Assembly (NCBI GenBank): GCA_910592005.1
Contig: CAJVPP010000117.1
Coordinates: 1-47,105, forward strand
Direction of reading: 5' to 3'
Length of the DNA stretch: 47,105 bases
From: Funneliformis mosseae
Lineage: Eukaryota; Glomeromycota; Glomeromycetes; Glomerales; Glomeraceae
The notes under the pieces are model-generated. The model was given only the letters and a program-made list of their open reading frames with translations. It was not told the origin of the DNA and made no database searches. Position 1 is the first letter of the stretch; each line of letters opens with the position of its first letter. The position numbers and the translations under genes were made by a program. Below, piece after piece: positions 9,956 through 20,906 of the stretch.

Positions 9956-10284
9956 ATACAAGCTTGGAATAATTGTGAAAATGATATCATATTTATACCT
10001 CTATTTCTGAAAAAAGAAAGTTAAGATCCAGAGTGACATCTGTACTTAAAGACAAAAAAATTTAGCGCATTCTCATATCCCTATATCCTCATAACATATA
10101 TATTTAAGCAATGAAAATAACAATATTTTTTTCGTAAATTCTTAGCCGTGAACCCTTACGCAAGGGAAAAGTTTTTTATTAATAAAAATTTATTAAAATA
10201 TTTATTAGGATCCTCTGAATCATGTATGACAGTATGTGAATAACTTATATTATAAAGTACTATTCTCTTATTTCATTTTTGTCT
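9956..10284. other. spacer, no gene seen
   Basis: Short frames such as EKRKLRSRVTSVLKDKK occur near 10010-10060, but nothing extends or matches a family. It is otherwise AT-rich. Confidence 0.3.
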
Positions 10285-11895
10285 AAAGAATAGCCAAAAG
10301 AAGAACTAAATATCTGTATATGAGACGCTGGTCACAAGAGAAATTTGATAATTTTTTTTCTTACTTCGAATATATAAAAAGGCGGAAGTTCTATTTATTT
10401 GTGGCATAGTTTGGTTTAAAGTCAATATACAATGATAACTCCACTATAATGTGGATCAAAAGTGAAAGAAAAAAATAGGCAGGGTATTTATAAAAAATAT
10501 CATATAGATCTGCATAATTATTTTTGCGAAAAAATTAGCCATTCTAGGAATAAAACAATCAGAAGTAATAGTATAAATTGATTTGCAAAGATATAACATA
10601 TTTGCACAGAGAAAAAATTGTGCTAAAAGAAAATCTAATGAAATAACGATTACATGCTAAACTGATATGTTATAAATTTATACTAATAGAGTAATGGTAT
10701 ATCTATCGTTTATTATCCTCTTTTTCTCATAAATTCGAAAAAAAATATCCTATTCCGGCCAGTTAGAAAATCTCCTGAAAGTTTTGATTGAAGGAGGGAT
10801 CACTCTATTTCCATTTTTGATTTTCTTTTTAATGATGCCCTATCTTATGATCTGCAAAATACCCTTTTTTACTCACTAGGTTCTAAAAAGAAAAGGGTTA
10901 GCCTATATCTTTTGAAACTTTTGAAACTTTTGAGTAAAAAATACATAACGTACTTTCAGCCAGATCAGGCTCCAAAGGGACCTGGTAATAATTCACATAC
11001 GTATTACTGCGCAGAATATGTCAGAATAAAATCTCAGTAAGAATTCCCTGACAAATAGCTCATCAACCAATAACCCAATTTTGATGAGGATTGAATATCG
11101 GGATTCAGCAGGTTCTGGACATTTACCAAATCAAATTTCGTGAAATTCTGATCACTAGATGCGTGGTTATTCAGAAAATCGTAAGGTCAATTATTTCCTT
11201 CTTTGCAGATACTGCAGGAGATATCTAACAATTTTTTGGAATTGTGATTAGAAATATTAGTAATTTTATCCCTCATTTGTACCTTTGGTATTACAGAAGA
11301 TAGTCAATTCTTATTAATATACCTTAATAACATATTCAGATAGCTTTTCTTTTTTCAAATTTTAGTGAGAAAAATTGGGAATCTTATAAAGATAATATTG
11401 CCAAAGTGGCGTGTGAAATGCTGGTGACCTGGCAATCTACAAAATACTAGTTTCTGATTCTAGGAACCTAAAGGAGGTGAAAAATTAGTAGATTGTTATA
11501 CAAGAATTCATAGCTACCTAGTGAATCCTAAAATGTATTATTAGTACTATATAAGAATTGAAATTTCAACTACCTACAAAACGTGATCCACATAATGTAA
11601 AAATTCCAAATCAATTCGACCAGATGCAAGATACTGAGAGCTTCAAAATAAGCCAAGTTATGAAGTATTTGGATCACAGGAAGTCAGAATAGCTTTGACA
11701 GTTGAGAAAATTTACTGTATTACATTATGGGTTAGAAATTAATTAACAAATCATAGAATGATTTTGCATAATACGACTGTAGAACTATTACTTTCAGATG
11801 CTATAATCATCACAAAACATAGAACAAATATGGCAACAGCTGATGATCACTACTCCAGATTAGTTAGATCAGTAGAGTTCCACCATCCTGCTTGA
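10285..11895 (+). pseudogene. unrecognised plus-strand coding relic in several frames
   Basis: Several consecutive plus-strand stretches look coding: RRWSQEKFDNFFSYFEYIK near 10320-10370; an open run of about 80 codons at 10794-11040 (ISIFDFLFNDALSYDLQNT, then YFQPDQAPKGPGNNSHTYYC); IQQVLDIYQIKFREILIT near 11100; and VRIALTVEKIYCITLWVRN near 11680-11740. Stops and shifts separate them. They may belong to one gene or to several inserts. I recognise no domain. The last 50 bp overlap the end of the F-box relic on the other strand, so that final portion may be shadow. Confidence 0.3.
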
Positions 11896-12875
11896 TCGTT
11901 GAGTAATCTATCAACTGTTATAGATATGTTGGAATTAGGTTGTCAGAATCCCTGGTGAAACTGAGTTTTAATATTAGTAACTAAAGATTGTGTTAATATT
12001 AGCTCTACCACTCGCTCTATCTCAGCTTGAATATTATTCAGATCTCAGTAATTCTTGATATGGATATTTGGATTAAGTGAAATGAGCTGATCTACAGCTT
12101 CTTTACTAATATAATATCCTCTCAAATTAATATATTTTAAATTAAGATATGATCTGGCAACTTCTTTGATAGTCATATCAGTAATTTTACAAAAAGAAAT
12201 GTCAAGATGTCAAAGCTTTGGAGAGGAATGAATAATATCACAAATTGAATGTTCAGTAATCTCTGTGCGGTAAGCGATATTTAAATATTCTAATTTATGG
12301 CATGTCTTTGCAATCCTCCATAGACCTTCATCATCTACTACTTAAACACAAAAACTCATAAAGCCACCTGACTGATCATCACACAGTTTGAGATACTTCA
12401 GATTCAGGTATGAACCCACTATCAGTTCTAATACTTATTACTAAATCCTATGCTATTTATGAAATTCAAATGGATTATATTTGGGCATGAATGTACAATA
12501 CTTATGATTTTTTTATCTGAAAGTAAATGAAAGTATGATATTTTGAGATGAGTTACATTTGAGCAATAAACTGGTGTTTGCTTCTTACATATTAGCTTTA
12601 TGAATTTTTTAATTAAGAGAGATTCTTTGCATGTTCTATCCTTATGTATTTATTTAATCGAGGTGATCCTTTGCACAGTAATTATAATCATTTGAAAGAG
12701 ATTATCCAGGATATAAGTCTTTTCCCTTTAGCTTAATGTGTCTCTATAGAATAGAAGCATCACATCTGTATCATAATCAGGAAACAAATAGAGTGGGGTA
12801 GAGAGATTTATCTATCACTAAAAAATGTAAAGTCTGTTCTAATAGTTCTGATAAATAAAAGATACTTGATTGCAT
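11890..12875 (-). pseudogene. F-box plus leucine-rich-repeat protein, decayed
   Basis: From ATG 12875 the minus strand reads an F-box-like start (SELLEQTLHFLVIDKSLYPT, then LFVS, YRCDASIL, RHIKLKGKDLYPG) with stops where Arg and Trp are expected. A decayed stretch follows, then YCSNVTHLKISY and a run of LRRs of the AMN1/Grr1 (cysteine-containing) type: [60 protein letters not shown]. The repeat period is about 25 residues. It ends near [11 protein letters not shown] with a TGA at 12045-12047 and a decaying tail to about 11890. In an intact gene the F-box would bind Skp1 and the LRR would choose ubiquitination targets. The family is strongly expanded in Glomeromycotina (recalled). This copy carries many nonsense changes. 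Confidence 0.65.
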
Positions 12876-12947
12876 CATAAATATTCTGTTTATATGTTGT
12901 ATCTTTAAACGAAAAAATAGCAAAATACCTTTAAGAAAATCATGCGA

Positions 12948-13760
12948 TCATTGCTCTAGGATAAGTCTTTCCAATATCTTATCTAATGCAAGTGCTTGTA
13001 AACCATCCATTAGGGCTTTAAATGCATTCTCAGGTAATAATCCTTTTAATAATGCGTATTTAAAAAAATTTTCATTATAGCCTAAACTCTTGTTGCACTC
13101 TTCCAGCTTCAAATAAAAATCCTTGACTGTATTTTCGTCTTGAACCAATGACATAATACAAAAATCGAAAGAATCTTTCTTTTGGACCATTCAAGATCTA
13201 TCTCCTTTGTCCATATATTATATTTATATTGTGAAAATTTTTTAGATTCTGATTTGAAAAATCCTTTAGAATAAATGGTATTAATTCTAGCAGAAGTTGT
13301 TCTAGCAAATTAACTATATGCATATTTATATGGTTAGAAGATTTTTTCAATCGAAAAATAAGGTGATTGTTGCACAATCTGTGATTCAGCAAATTCTTCT
13401 GAGCTGATGATTACTATTCCAGACCTTCTTCTTAGCTGTACTCTTCTTTGTTGCTTATGAGGAATAGCTTTTCTCTCTCTTATCATCTAAACCGAATCAG
13501 ATTCTTCAGAAGACTCAGACAAATAGAAGAAATCCTTACCTTTTTTACCAATCAGCAAGGGAATTATTTCTTATATTAAGTCGACTACAGTTTCCTTATC
13601 CATACATTCATCTAGATCTTTTAATTCAATTTTTAAGGATCTCACATTTTTTTCTAATCTTTTTACCCTCCTTTCTAAAGTATTAGGTTGGGAATGATAA
13701 TCTTTTAATTGTTTCTTTAACGTTCTATTTTCACTGAAAAGGGCTCATCTAGTCCGAATA
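12948..13760 (-). pseudogene. coiled-coil plus retrotransposon Gag-like segment downstream of the recombinase
   Basis: Reading minus from about 13760: a basic coiled coil (TLERRVKRLEKNVRSLKIEL, then DLDECMDKETVVDLI), an acidic Ser-rich stretch (SESSEESDSV) and a basic stretch (KQQRRVQLRRRSG). After a shift there is an open frame, 13190-12948, with DENTVKDFYLKLEECNKSLG and FFKYALLKGLLPENAFKALM. The last part matches the core of retrotransposon Gag proteins (F-x-x-GL-x-PE pattern). In the element I recall, this follows the recombinase in one polypeptide; here a decayed or intronic stretch of about 170 bp separates them. If intact, the Gag-like part would self-assemble or bind nucleic acid. Confidence 0.5.
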
Positions 13761-13930
13761 TTTGGACTAATTTTTCTGTGTATCTGATAACTTCTTGCTT
13801 GCTAGCTATACTATCAGATAAATACTTTTGATCAGTTACTATTTTGCGATATTTTATATATGCTATATTTTAGGCGAACGAAAAAATAAATTAAAAAATG
13901 ATATCTTGATCCTCTAACCAATATATGTGA

Positions 13931-14998
13931 TTAGTTTTTATCAAACAGTTCAAATGCCGTTACCTGATTATAAAGCTGTCCTCTTTTTCAAAAATTGATT
14001 ATTGTATAGTTTTACGCTGAGTAGGAATGGTTGTCTGACAAATGTCGAAGGGCTTGACTGGTGATGGTTATAGCTTCTGATAAATTCTTCGCACTATTTA
14101 ATATGATCGCAAATATTGCCTCTAATTTACGCAAATAGCTAGAGAGGAGTGGTTTACCAGTTTCAGAAAGAAATCTTTCTTTTTTCAAAAATATATTAAA
14201 CCATTTAACTCCTGTCACTTCTGGATCCCTCCACTGTCCAGAAGAAATTACATTTTGAATCCAAGTAAAAAGAAGTTTAGCCTGCTTTTCATCCCTTTTT
14301 AACAATCTAAATACTTGAGGATTATTCTGCTGATCTTAGTTTTTTGTGTATCCAGTTAAATCTCCATTAGATATATGCAAGTCTTTAATTTCAGCAGGAC
14401 AGATGCAAAGCATGATACTTACATCAGTTAGGGCTTGCACAGTGGATGTCTTACAAATTGAGTCTCTTCTTAACTGATTCTAATGAGAAGTGATCTGGAA
14501 AATTAATCTCTTTATTTTCACGTTAATCTCTACGCTCCTTTTGAATCTTATTAAATGCGTAAGTTATTTTTTCATCTAATGTAGCAGAGATTATTTTTCT
14601 AAGACATTAAGTTTTCACAATTCTCTTCAAAGTTTACTAAGATGAAATGTGGTAGTGACAGGGTTAAAGGATGTTATAGTTAAAGCTTTGGCTATTGCCT
14701 TTACTTCTTTTTCACCAAGATTATCTCGAACAATACGCTAGGCTATACTTTTGATAGTTTCTCTATTTGAGATGATGTCAGATACTTAGTATATATTAAC
14801 TTCTCCTGCTTCATTCCCTTCTTCTTTGGGAATTACCTGACTTCTACTTCAGCAAATTCTCTGATTAGAAATTAGTACAAATGCCTGCTTTCTGCTAAAG
14901 TTATACCCTTTTTGAAAGCGCTGACGACCCTTGTCTCTTTTCATTTTATCTGTCAAAAGCTCAAGTAATTCTGGAAACGTGCTAACTAAGTTTTTCAT
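13931..14998 (-). pseudogene. tyrosine recombinase/integrase, decayed (catalytic Arg replaced)
   Basis: Likely start ATG 14998 (VSTFPELLELLTDKMKRDKG). The N-terminal part holds IVRDNLGEKEVKAIAKALTI, then a shifted piece ATLDEKITYAFNKIQKER. The catalytic part reads TVQALTDVSIMLCICPAEIK. The residue in the box I Arg position is Cys, encoded at 14399-14401, as a CGT-to-TGT change would give. Later come LLSYLRKLEAIFA (second Arg box), ALRHLSDNH, and after a TAA at 14012-14014 the putative nucleophile Tyr in NYTIIN (14006-14008). The spacing and order fit tyrosine recombinases of Crypton-like or virus-like elements. Function if intact: integration or excision of the element. Box assignments are by eye. 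Confidence 0.6.
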
Positions 14999-15370
14999 TA
15001 CTCATATCTTTACTAAGTTTGTGCTCTGCAATGTACTTTGTTACAATTGCGGACATGGTTGTGTAGATATAGCTTATGAAGTAACTACTAGATTATATGC
15101 AACTCTTAGGTTATTCTATATCTGTAAAAGTTCAATTTAAAAAATTTATTCTGTCATTTATCTACCTCATGGTCAGTAAAAACTATCAGAGAGCTAGAGA
15201 AGGGAAAAAATATATAATTCTTGCTCTAGCCACATTAATTTGAAATTTACGGGTAGATAGGATATGCAAAAAAAAATACATAATAATAATTTGAAATTTT
15301 ATATTGCCCAGTTATAAAGAACGAAAGTCATATCTTTACTAATATTAATCAACCTACTCTTATTTGTTCT
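14999..15370. other. spacer between helicase and recombinase relics
   Basis: No gene seen. A plus-strand open frame at 14931-15140 lies partly over the recombinase start and has no family features. Confidence 0.4.
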
Positions 15371-18300
15371 TTACCAAAGCATATCATTCTTCTGAAGTAT
15401 GATATTTTTTTGCCATTTCTCATTAGTATCAAACCATGAGATTGCGATTTCATTATTCTTGAGAGAATGACAGTTTATTTCTTTTCCTATTAATCTTTCT
15501 CATACTGTCATGTCTATATATTCTTTGGGGTCTTCTTTCATCTTTTTTGCATATTCACACATTTGTGAATCAGTTTCTATTCTATCTCGAAATGCAATAG
15601 AATCGAGCCTGTCTTTTTCGGTGATAGTCATGAAGATATCTGGATTCTTACCGAGTTTGACTGCCCTTTTTTAAGACGATCTTTACATTGTTATCTAGCC
15701 AGGAGTATAGCAGATAATACTTGATTGATAGGCTTAGAAGAATCAGTTGAGCGATCCCTTTGGGACCATTGTTTCTTTAGGAAACATATTTACTACTTCA
15801 CAAATAGGCTCATTGATTCAGGATACTTACTAGTCTCATATTCGTTGATTACTGGCTCAGGTGGTTTAGAAACCTTAGTAGTTTTAGATTTCTTGACTAG
15901 AGTTTCAGTTATTTTTTGAAAAATAATTTTTGGCACATTGAATATAGGTATGTCTATAGTTTCATTTTCAGATAAGTTAGTCTGAGATATATCAGAAAAT
16001 TCTTCCATATCACTTAGGTCAGATTCACGGAGTTTGACTACAATTTTAGGATGATCGAGAATATACTGATATACTCTTACTCCATTATCTCGTGAACGTG
16101 TTCTATCAATACTAATTAGTAAAAATTTCTTTCTAGTAACCTTACTAGTTAATAGCTTTTTCCCATTATATTTACACTATTCTAGATAATCTTGGTATAC
16201 TTTTTTACAGCTAAACCTACTAATATGATTCTCAAACCAAGATGAAATATAATCAATTATAAATTGAATAGGATTAGGAAGTTGCTCTTGCATCATTTTT
16301 ATCTTCCTTTTAGTTGCAGGAATTTTTCTTAGACTCTAATTTGTTAAGTTATGGTTAAGAAGGTATGACATTACTACTCTTAGTATATCAGGATGGTCTA
16401 GTATTTCTCCTAGCCAGTCAAAATATGCTATATTATTTCTACAGTATGCAGAAACATCAAAACAAACTATATGAGAATCACCTATGTCTATTTTAAGCGG
16501 AGCATCTTGATTGCTTGTAACTATATACCTAGCATAATTATTTATTCGTATAGTTTCAAGATCCTTACACTCTATAGCTACCATTCATTCTGTTATGAGT
16601 GATTTGAGATGCCCGTTAAATCTATACCATTCTCCACTAGATATTCCAGTCTCATTTATAACAATAAGCTTTCGAGCTTGAATGGCACTATTAAAATGTC
16701 CAAGAATTTTTTCCAAATCTGAAGTTGCAAAATGAAGGTGTAATCCCAAGACTTTATCACTAATAAAGTCAGTAATAATATTTTTCTCGTACTGTTGTAA
16801 TATAGATTTTAGTACTAAGATAGTTTGGGGCTTCTTCTCTGGCTTCTATACTAAATATGCCTACCAGTTTCAAATATATTCATCAAGTCTTTTATCTTTA
16901 CTACAGATTACGTTTTTTACTTGCCAAAGAATTAATTCTATAATTTCTTTATTTATCTCTGCTATTGGTTTAGCTAAAATACTATGAAAAGATTAAAAAA
17001 CTTTGTATCATAAGCTGAAGTATTTAGCAGATATGAAAGAAAATTAATATTGCAGTAAAGGATTAGATCTTTGATAACTGCCCGATCTATTAAATTAATT
17101 AATTTCATTAGCTCTTCTCCTAGCTCAATTAAGTTAACTTCATACTTGGCAAGATCTAGTTTTGGCGCTATATTAAAATATAATTCACTATTCATATCTT
17201 CTGTTTTGAGTATCCATAATCTTGATGTTGTTTGAATACAAATAACTGTTGCTTAAATTGCATCATAAATTTTATTATGAGAAAATTTTTGCTTAGATAC
17301 GCATATATCAATTAGATCACCCTATGTGAAGTGATCATTAGGATCTAAAATTCTGGATCAGTCTACTTTTGTAGTACTTAGGAGCTTTTGTTCTCGATCT
17401 AAGGCAATTTTATTAATAAGAAGTTTTTTCGAAGGTTTTCTAGACCTGAGTTGCCTATCTTGATTTACTCAGTAACAGTAAAATTGTATGATTTTTTATT
17501 TCATATTATATAAGCATTATTACTATCATATTCTCAGTCACATATTGAGTAGTATGATGGAGAAATATATAATAGTGAAAAATTATTAGGAAAATTTTAG
17601 ATGGATATGAAAGATTATACCTTTTGATATTAGCTTCTTGAAGTAATGTCTCTACTAGTTCGAATTTAGCATCAGTGGTAACTTTATTTATGCTAGGACA
17701 TCTTCCTATTTCTGCCTTAGGAATGACCAAGAGAGGACTGTCAATGACTTTTGACTCATCATTAGGCAGGCGAATCATGAAGTCAAAAACAAATCCATCT
17801 TTTGGATGTATGACTTTTTCTACCCATACATGAGTGTTAGTATTTTCATTAAACTTAGGTATTCCAATCATTCGCAAGGAGAATATTCATTTATTTGCTA
17901 TGTTATTGATAATACTATTTACCTGTAGAGTCATTAGAACTTTTTTACGAATGAGTTTAGTAAACAATGCAACTTGAGCAATATTTTTAAGTCTTATACC
18001 ATAAGTGGAGATATGGAGAGATATTTTTTTGCATCACTACTGCTGATAATAGTTATAGTTTTAGGATTCTACTTTGGGAATATCTTTAAACATACCTTTA
18101 TAACAGCACTAATAAGTAAATCTTATATCTCTTTATCTGTTAGTTTAGGTTCAATAGAATCATATATCTCTTGTGATAAATCAAAGTCTATAATAGGCTG
18201 GAGTGGCTCATTACCATCAATAAATTCATGTAAAGAATGATCTTTACATTCTGAAAGTATGGCTTCTATTTCATCCTTATTATCTGCGCCAAGAAAATGT

Positions 18301-18421
18301 CTTGGCTTATCACTATCATTACAAATTTTATATTGGTATTATCCTATATCAGATGCTTTAAACTTACAATAGTACAGGGTGGAGGTGTCAAGGAAGTCTG
18401 AAAGCTCAGATTGGGTCATAG
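15371..18421 (-). pseudogene. archaeo-eukaryotic primase joined to D5-like SF3 helicase, decayed
   Basis: From ATG 18421 (TQSELSDFLDTSTLYYCKF) about 1000 codons of related text run to 15371. Primase: PIIDFDL at 18177-18197 gives the DxD metal-binding motif, and ISLHISTYG (His at 18013-18015) gives the s-x-H motif. A seven-T run at 18024-18030 shifts the frame between them by one base. Middle: MIGIPKFNENTNTHVWVEKV, then ENIAPKLDLAKYEVN-like text. Helicase: ARKLIVINETG (Walker B-like, 16645-16665), YIVTSNQDAPLKIDIGDS (sensor Asn) and HIVCFDVS, with His where the arginine finger is expected (16471-16473). Then QLPNPIQFIIDYISSW, and a C-terminal tail ending near 15371. A classical Walker A is not intact (LQQYEKNIITDFI). 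If intact it would prime and unwind DNA for element or viral replication. At least ten nonsense changes are present. Confidence 0.7.
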
Positions 18422-18543
18422 TAAAAATTTTCAGATATATTATCTAGTATATCCTGGTTTTGGTATAATACCCAAACAAAAAAGTTTAAAATAAAAATAA
18501 ATATTATTATAGACATCAAAAAAATTAACTGAGAATAATATTA

Positions 18544-18840
18544 ATGGGAGATGGATACATTATCAATATTCCTCTGATGATGGAATAGTTTGTAAGAATA
18601 GAAGTACGCGATCAGAAGGATATAGTATTCACTGAAAAAGACATCAGCGAGCTTAATGCAAACAAGATGGTTGTATAAGATAAACAGCATCTAAACATGG
18701 ATTTTGTAATTTGCATGTAAATAAGTATCATTCAAAAAAATATTATTACCAGAAGAAACTAGATAAGATGTTTCAGAATGGGTAGATACCAGAAGCATTA
18801 GAATAGGCTCTCAATAAAATAAAAATCCTAATGTTATAAG
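18544..18840 (+). pseudogene. short unrecognised relic divergent from the primase-helicase
   Basis: ATG 18544 opens GDGYIINIPLMME, a stop, then VRIEVRDQKDIVFTEKDISE. After a one-base shift near 18710 comes VNKYHSKKYYYQKKLDKMFQ and IPEALE. It is protein-like but not recognised. It starts 122 bp from the primase-helicase start on the opposite strand, so the two may once have shared a promoter region. Confidence 0.35.
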
Positions 18841-19007
18841 TTGTCTCTAACAACTTATCAAAAATTTGGCCTCATAAAAAATTTATAGGGATGGCAAAAA
18901 AACTTAATAAGAACGCTAGAAGTATTTTCTTTAACAATTTTAGAACACTGGGAAGGTAATTTACTACTTGTCCTTAAGAATCTTATGAGCCCTATGAATT
19001 TTTAAAC

Positions 19008-19145
19008 TCTTTACCTTTTTTATTTTTTTTTATACATACCATACATTGATCATATATCAACCATATCAACCATATATATAATTAATATTTATCCAAGTGG
19101 TATACTATAGAAAAATTTTAATTTTTTTCTAGAACTTTAAAATTT
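19008..19145 (+). repeat. diverged repeat, copy A
   Basis: CTCTTTACC, a T-rich tract, a CATATATCAACCATATCAAC tandem, an A/T tract, then TCTAGAACTTTA. It has the same order of parts as copy B at 19464-19610. Confidence 0.35.
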
Positions 19146-19319
19146 CTTAGGGTTGATAGAGTTCTTAAGAACAAGTAGTAAAGAACTCAATAAAACAAAT
19201 TAAGAAGTCCAAAAATAATATCAAGATTATCCCTAAGAGTATCCTCAAGAATTTTTCTTATAAGGATAGAGAATTTTTATAGGAATGGCAGCATTCAAGC
19301 TGGCCTGAAACTGGCAAAC

Positions 19320-19349
19320 TAGAAAAATCTGCTCTAGAAAAATCTGCCT
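19320..19349 (+). repeat. 15-bp tandem duplication
   Basis: TAGAAAAATCTGCTC directly followed by TAGAAAAATCTGCCT, one mismatch. Confidence 0.7.
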
Positions 19350-19463
19350 TAAGAAATTTTTGACTTCCAAAGGCAGAAGTGAAATAGTAAATTAACTTTA
19401 TTAGGATGCTAGAATGGTTTCTTGAACGATCTGCTCTAGGTGCTTTAGGTGATTTAGAAAATT

Positions 19464-19610
19464 TCAGACTTCTTTACTTTTTATTTTTTTTTTATCTATA
19501 GGTATAGCAAAAATATAGCATACCTATAGCATACATATAGCATACTGATATATATACCGAAAAGATATCATAAAAAAAATCCATTTTTTTTCTCTAGAAC
19601 TTTATTTTAC
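19464..19610 (+). repeat. diverged repeat, copy B
   Basis: TTCTTTACT, a T-rich tract, an 11-bp tandem, an A/T tract and CTCTAGAACTTTA. It is architecturally like copy A 456 bp upstream. The two could be the ends of one element, for example LTR remnants. Confidence 0.35.
19515..19547 (+). repeat. 11-bp tandem repeat, three units
   Basis: Units ATAGCATACCT, ATAGCATACAT and ATAGCATACTG. Confidence 0.75.
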
Positions 19611-20574
19611 TAGGACAACTAGGGCACCTAGAGAAGATAATACAGGAACAAGATAAAATAAAAAAAGAACGCTTTCTCCTATAATAAACTCTGATCTAGG
19701 AAGTGACCTAGTAAAATTTCTGTTCTAGAATATTAAATCAGCATACACATATTGGTAATAAATAGGCAATAGTTGGATTATAAAATGGCATCAGCTTCGA
19801 TCTTTCAAATTGTATACCTCAAAATCACTTTATTCTGGTAATCAAATGGGTCAGATATTATCTTTTAAAAGTTACACAAATTAAACTTTTTTACATGTAG
19901 TACTTGCATGGATATTACCATGCCTAATATTTATTCTATATTCGATTAAGATGAAATATGATAGAAATACTTACAGAATATGAATATACTTTATAAGATG
20001 AATAAGATAAATATTATATTTACTCGTTTTGTAACAATAGTCTAACAACATCTCGTAAAATTATGTATTGAATCACGTGATAATAATTTAAACTTCAGAA
20101 TGCGAAAATGGCATACTTATACTGGTATAATAGTTGGGTCGCAAATGGTATAAACTAAGGGGTATAATAACTTAGCATCCAAACAAGCATATATAACTGG
20201 TGAACTAATAGAACTATACTAGTTTCTTATTTCCCCTCTGGGTTACTTCTATGATGCTACTATGGTACCAACTTGGATCCTTCAGATCATGTGCCCAAAA
20301 GATCGATCAGAAATTATGCCATAGTACTGATCAAATTTAGACGCAGATTTACATTGAATTTACTGTGTCACTCATCACCTTTTTTTACACGATTTCAGCA
20401 TCTAGAAAGGTAACCAAATAGGCGCAAAGGGGAAGCACTTCAACATAGAATTCAGTATCTAATCAGACGCAAATGGCCAGTATCTTCAACATAAAACCAG
20501 ATATTAAAACAGCTATATAGAGTCAACAACTCCATTATAGAATTTATCATGTAAATGAATTAAAAATAAGAAGA

Positions 20575-20860
20575 AAGCAGTCACTATTAGATCATAACAT
20601 CACTATTAAATTAAAGCACTATATCTACCATTAGATTATGAAATCACCATCAGATTGTGATATTAGATTATGAAATTACCACTAGATTATATAATTAGAT
20701 TATGAAGTTATCAGCAGACTATGAAGCTACTACTATATTATAAAGCTACTGGCAGACTATAAAGGTACCATTTTATTATGAAGCTATCAGTAGACTATGA
20801 AGTTACCACTATATTATGAAGCTACTGGCAGACTATGAAGTTACCTTCATAACTTAATTT
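20575..20860 (+). repeat. minisatellite with unit of about 19 bp
   Basis: About 14 to 15 diverged units. The clearest are AGACTATGAAGTTACCACT, ATATTATGAAGCTACTGGC and AGACTATGAAGTTACC. Earlier units are more diverged (AGATTATGAAATCACCATC). Alternation of ATATTATGAAG and AGACTATGAAG units suggests a higher-order 38-bp dimer. Confidence 0.75.
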
Positions 20861-20866
20861 AAGTCA

Positions 20867-20906
20867 CATGTGACTTCATGATATAATTATATCATGAAAT
20901 CACATG
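20867..20906. repeat. 40-nt near-perfect palindrome
   Basis: Arms of 20 nt around a centre at 20886/20887. The inner 22 nt (20876-20897, TCATGATATAATTATATCATGA begins and ends it) are exactly symmetrical, and the outer arms CATGTGAC/CATGTGAT differ by one base. It lies immediately after the minisatellite. Confidence 0.8.

Larger units (their letters stand above)
18841..20560. other. gene-free repeat-bearing spacer
   Basis: No gene seen. It contains the paired repeats listed separately, many CTAGAA words, and scattered similar stretches (GCATACTTATACTGG near 20110, GCATACACATATTGG near 19742), suggesting stacked old non-coding insertions or terminal parts of elements. Confidence 0.4.

Noticed and set aside
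15725..15919. Plus-strand open frame
   Set aside because: Antisense of the helicase C-terminus.
17974..18240. Plus-strand 88-codon frame
   Set aside because: Antisense of the primase motifs on the minus strand.
20575..20860. CRISPR-like array
   Set aside because: Units are contiguous without unique spacers and this is a eukaryotic context; it is a minisatellite.
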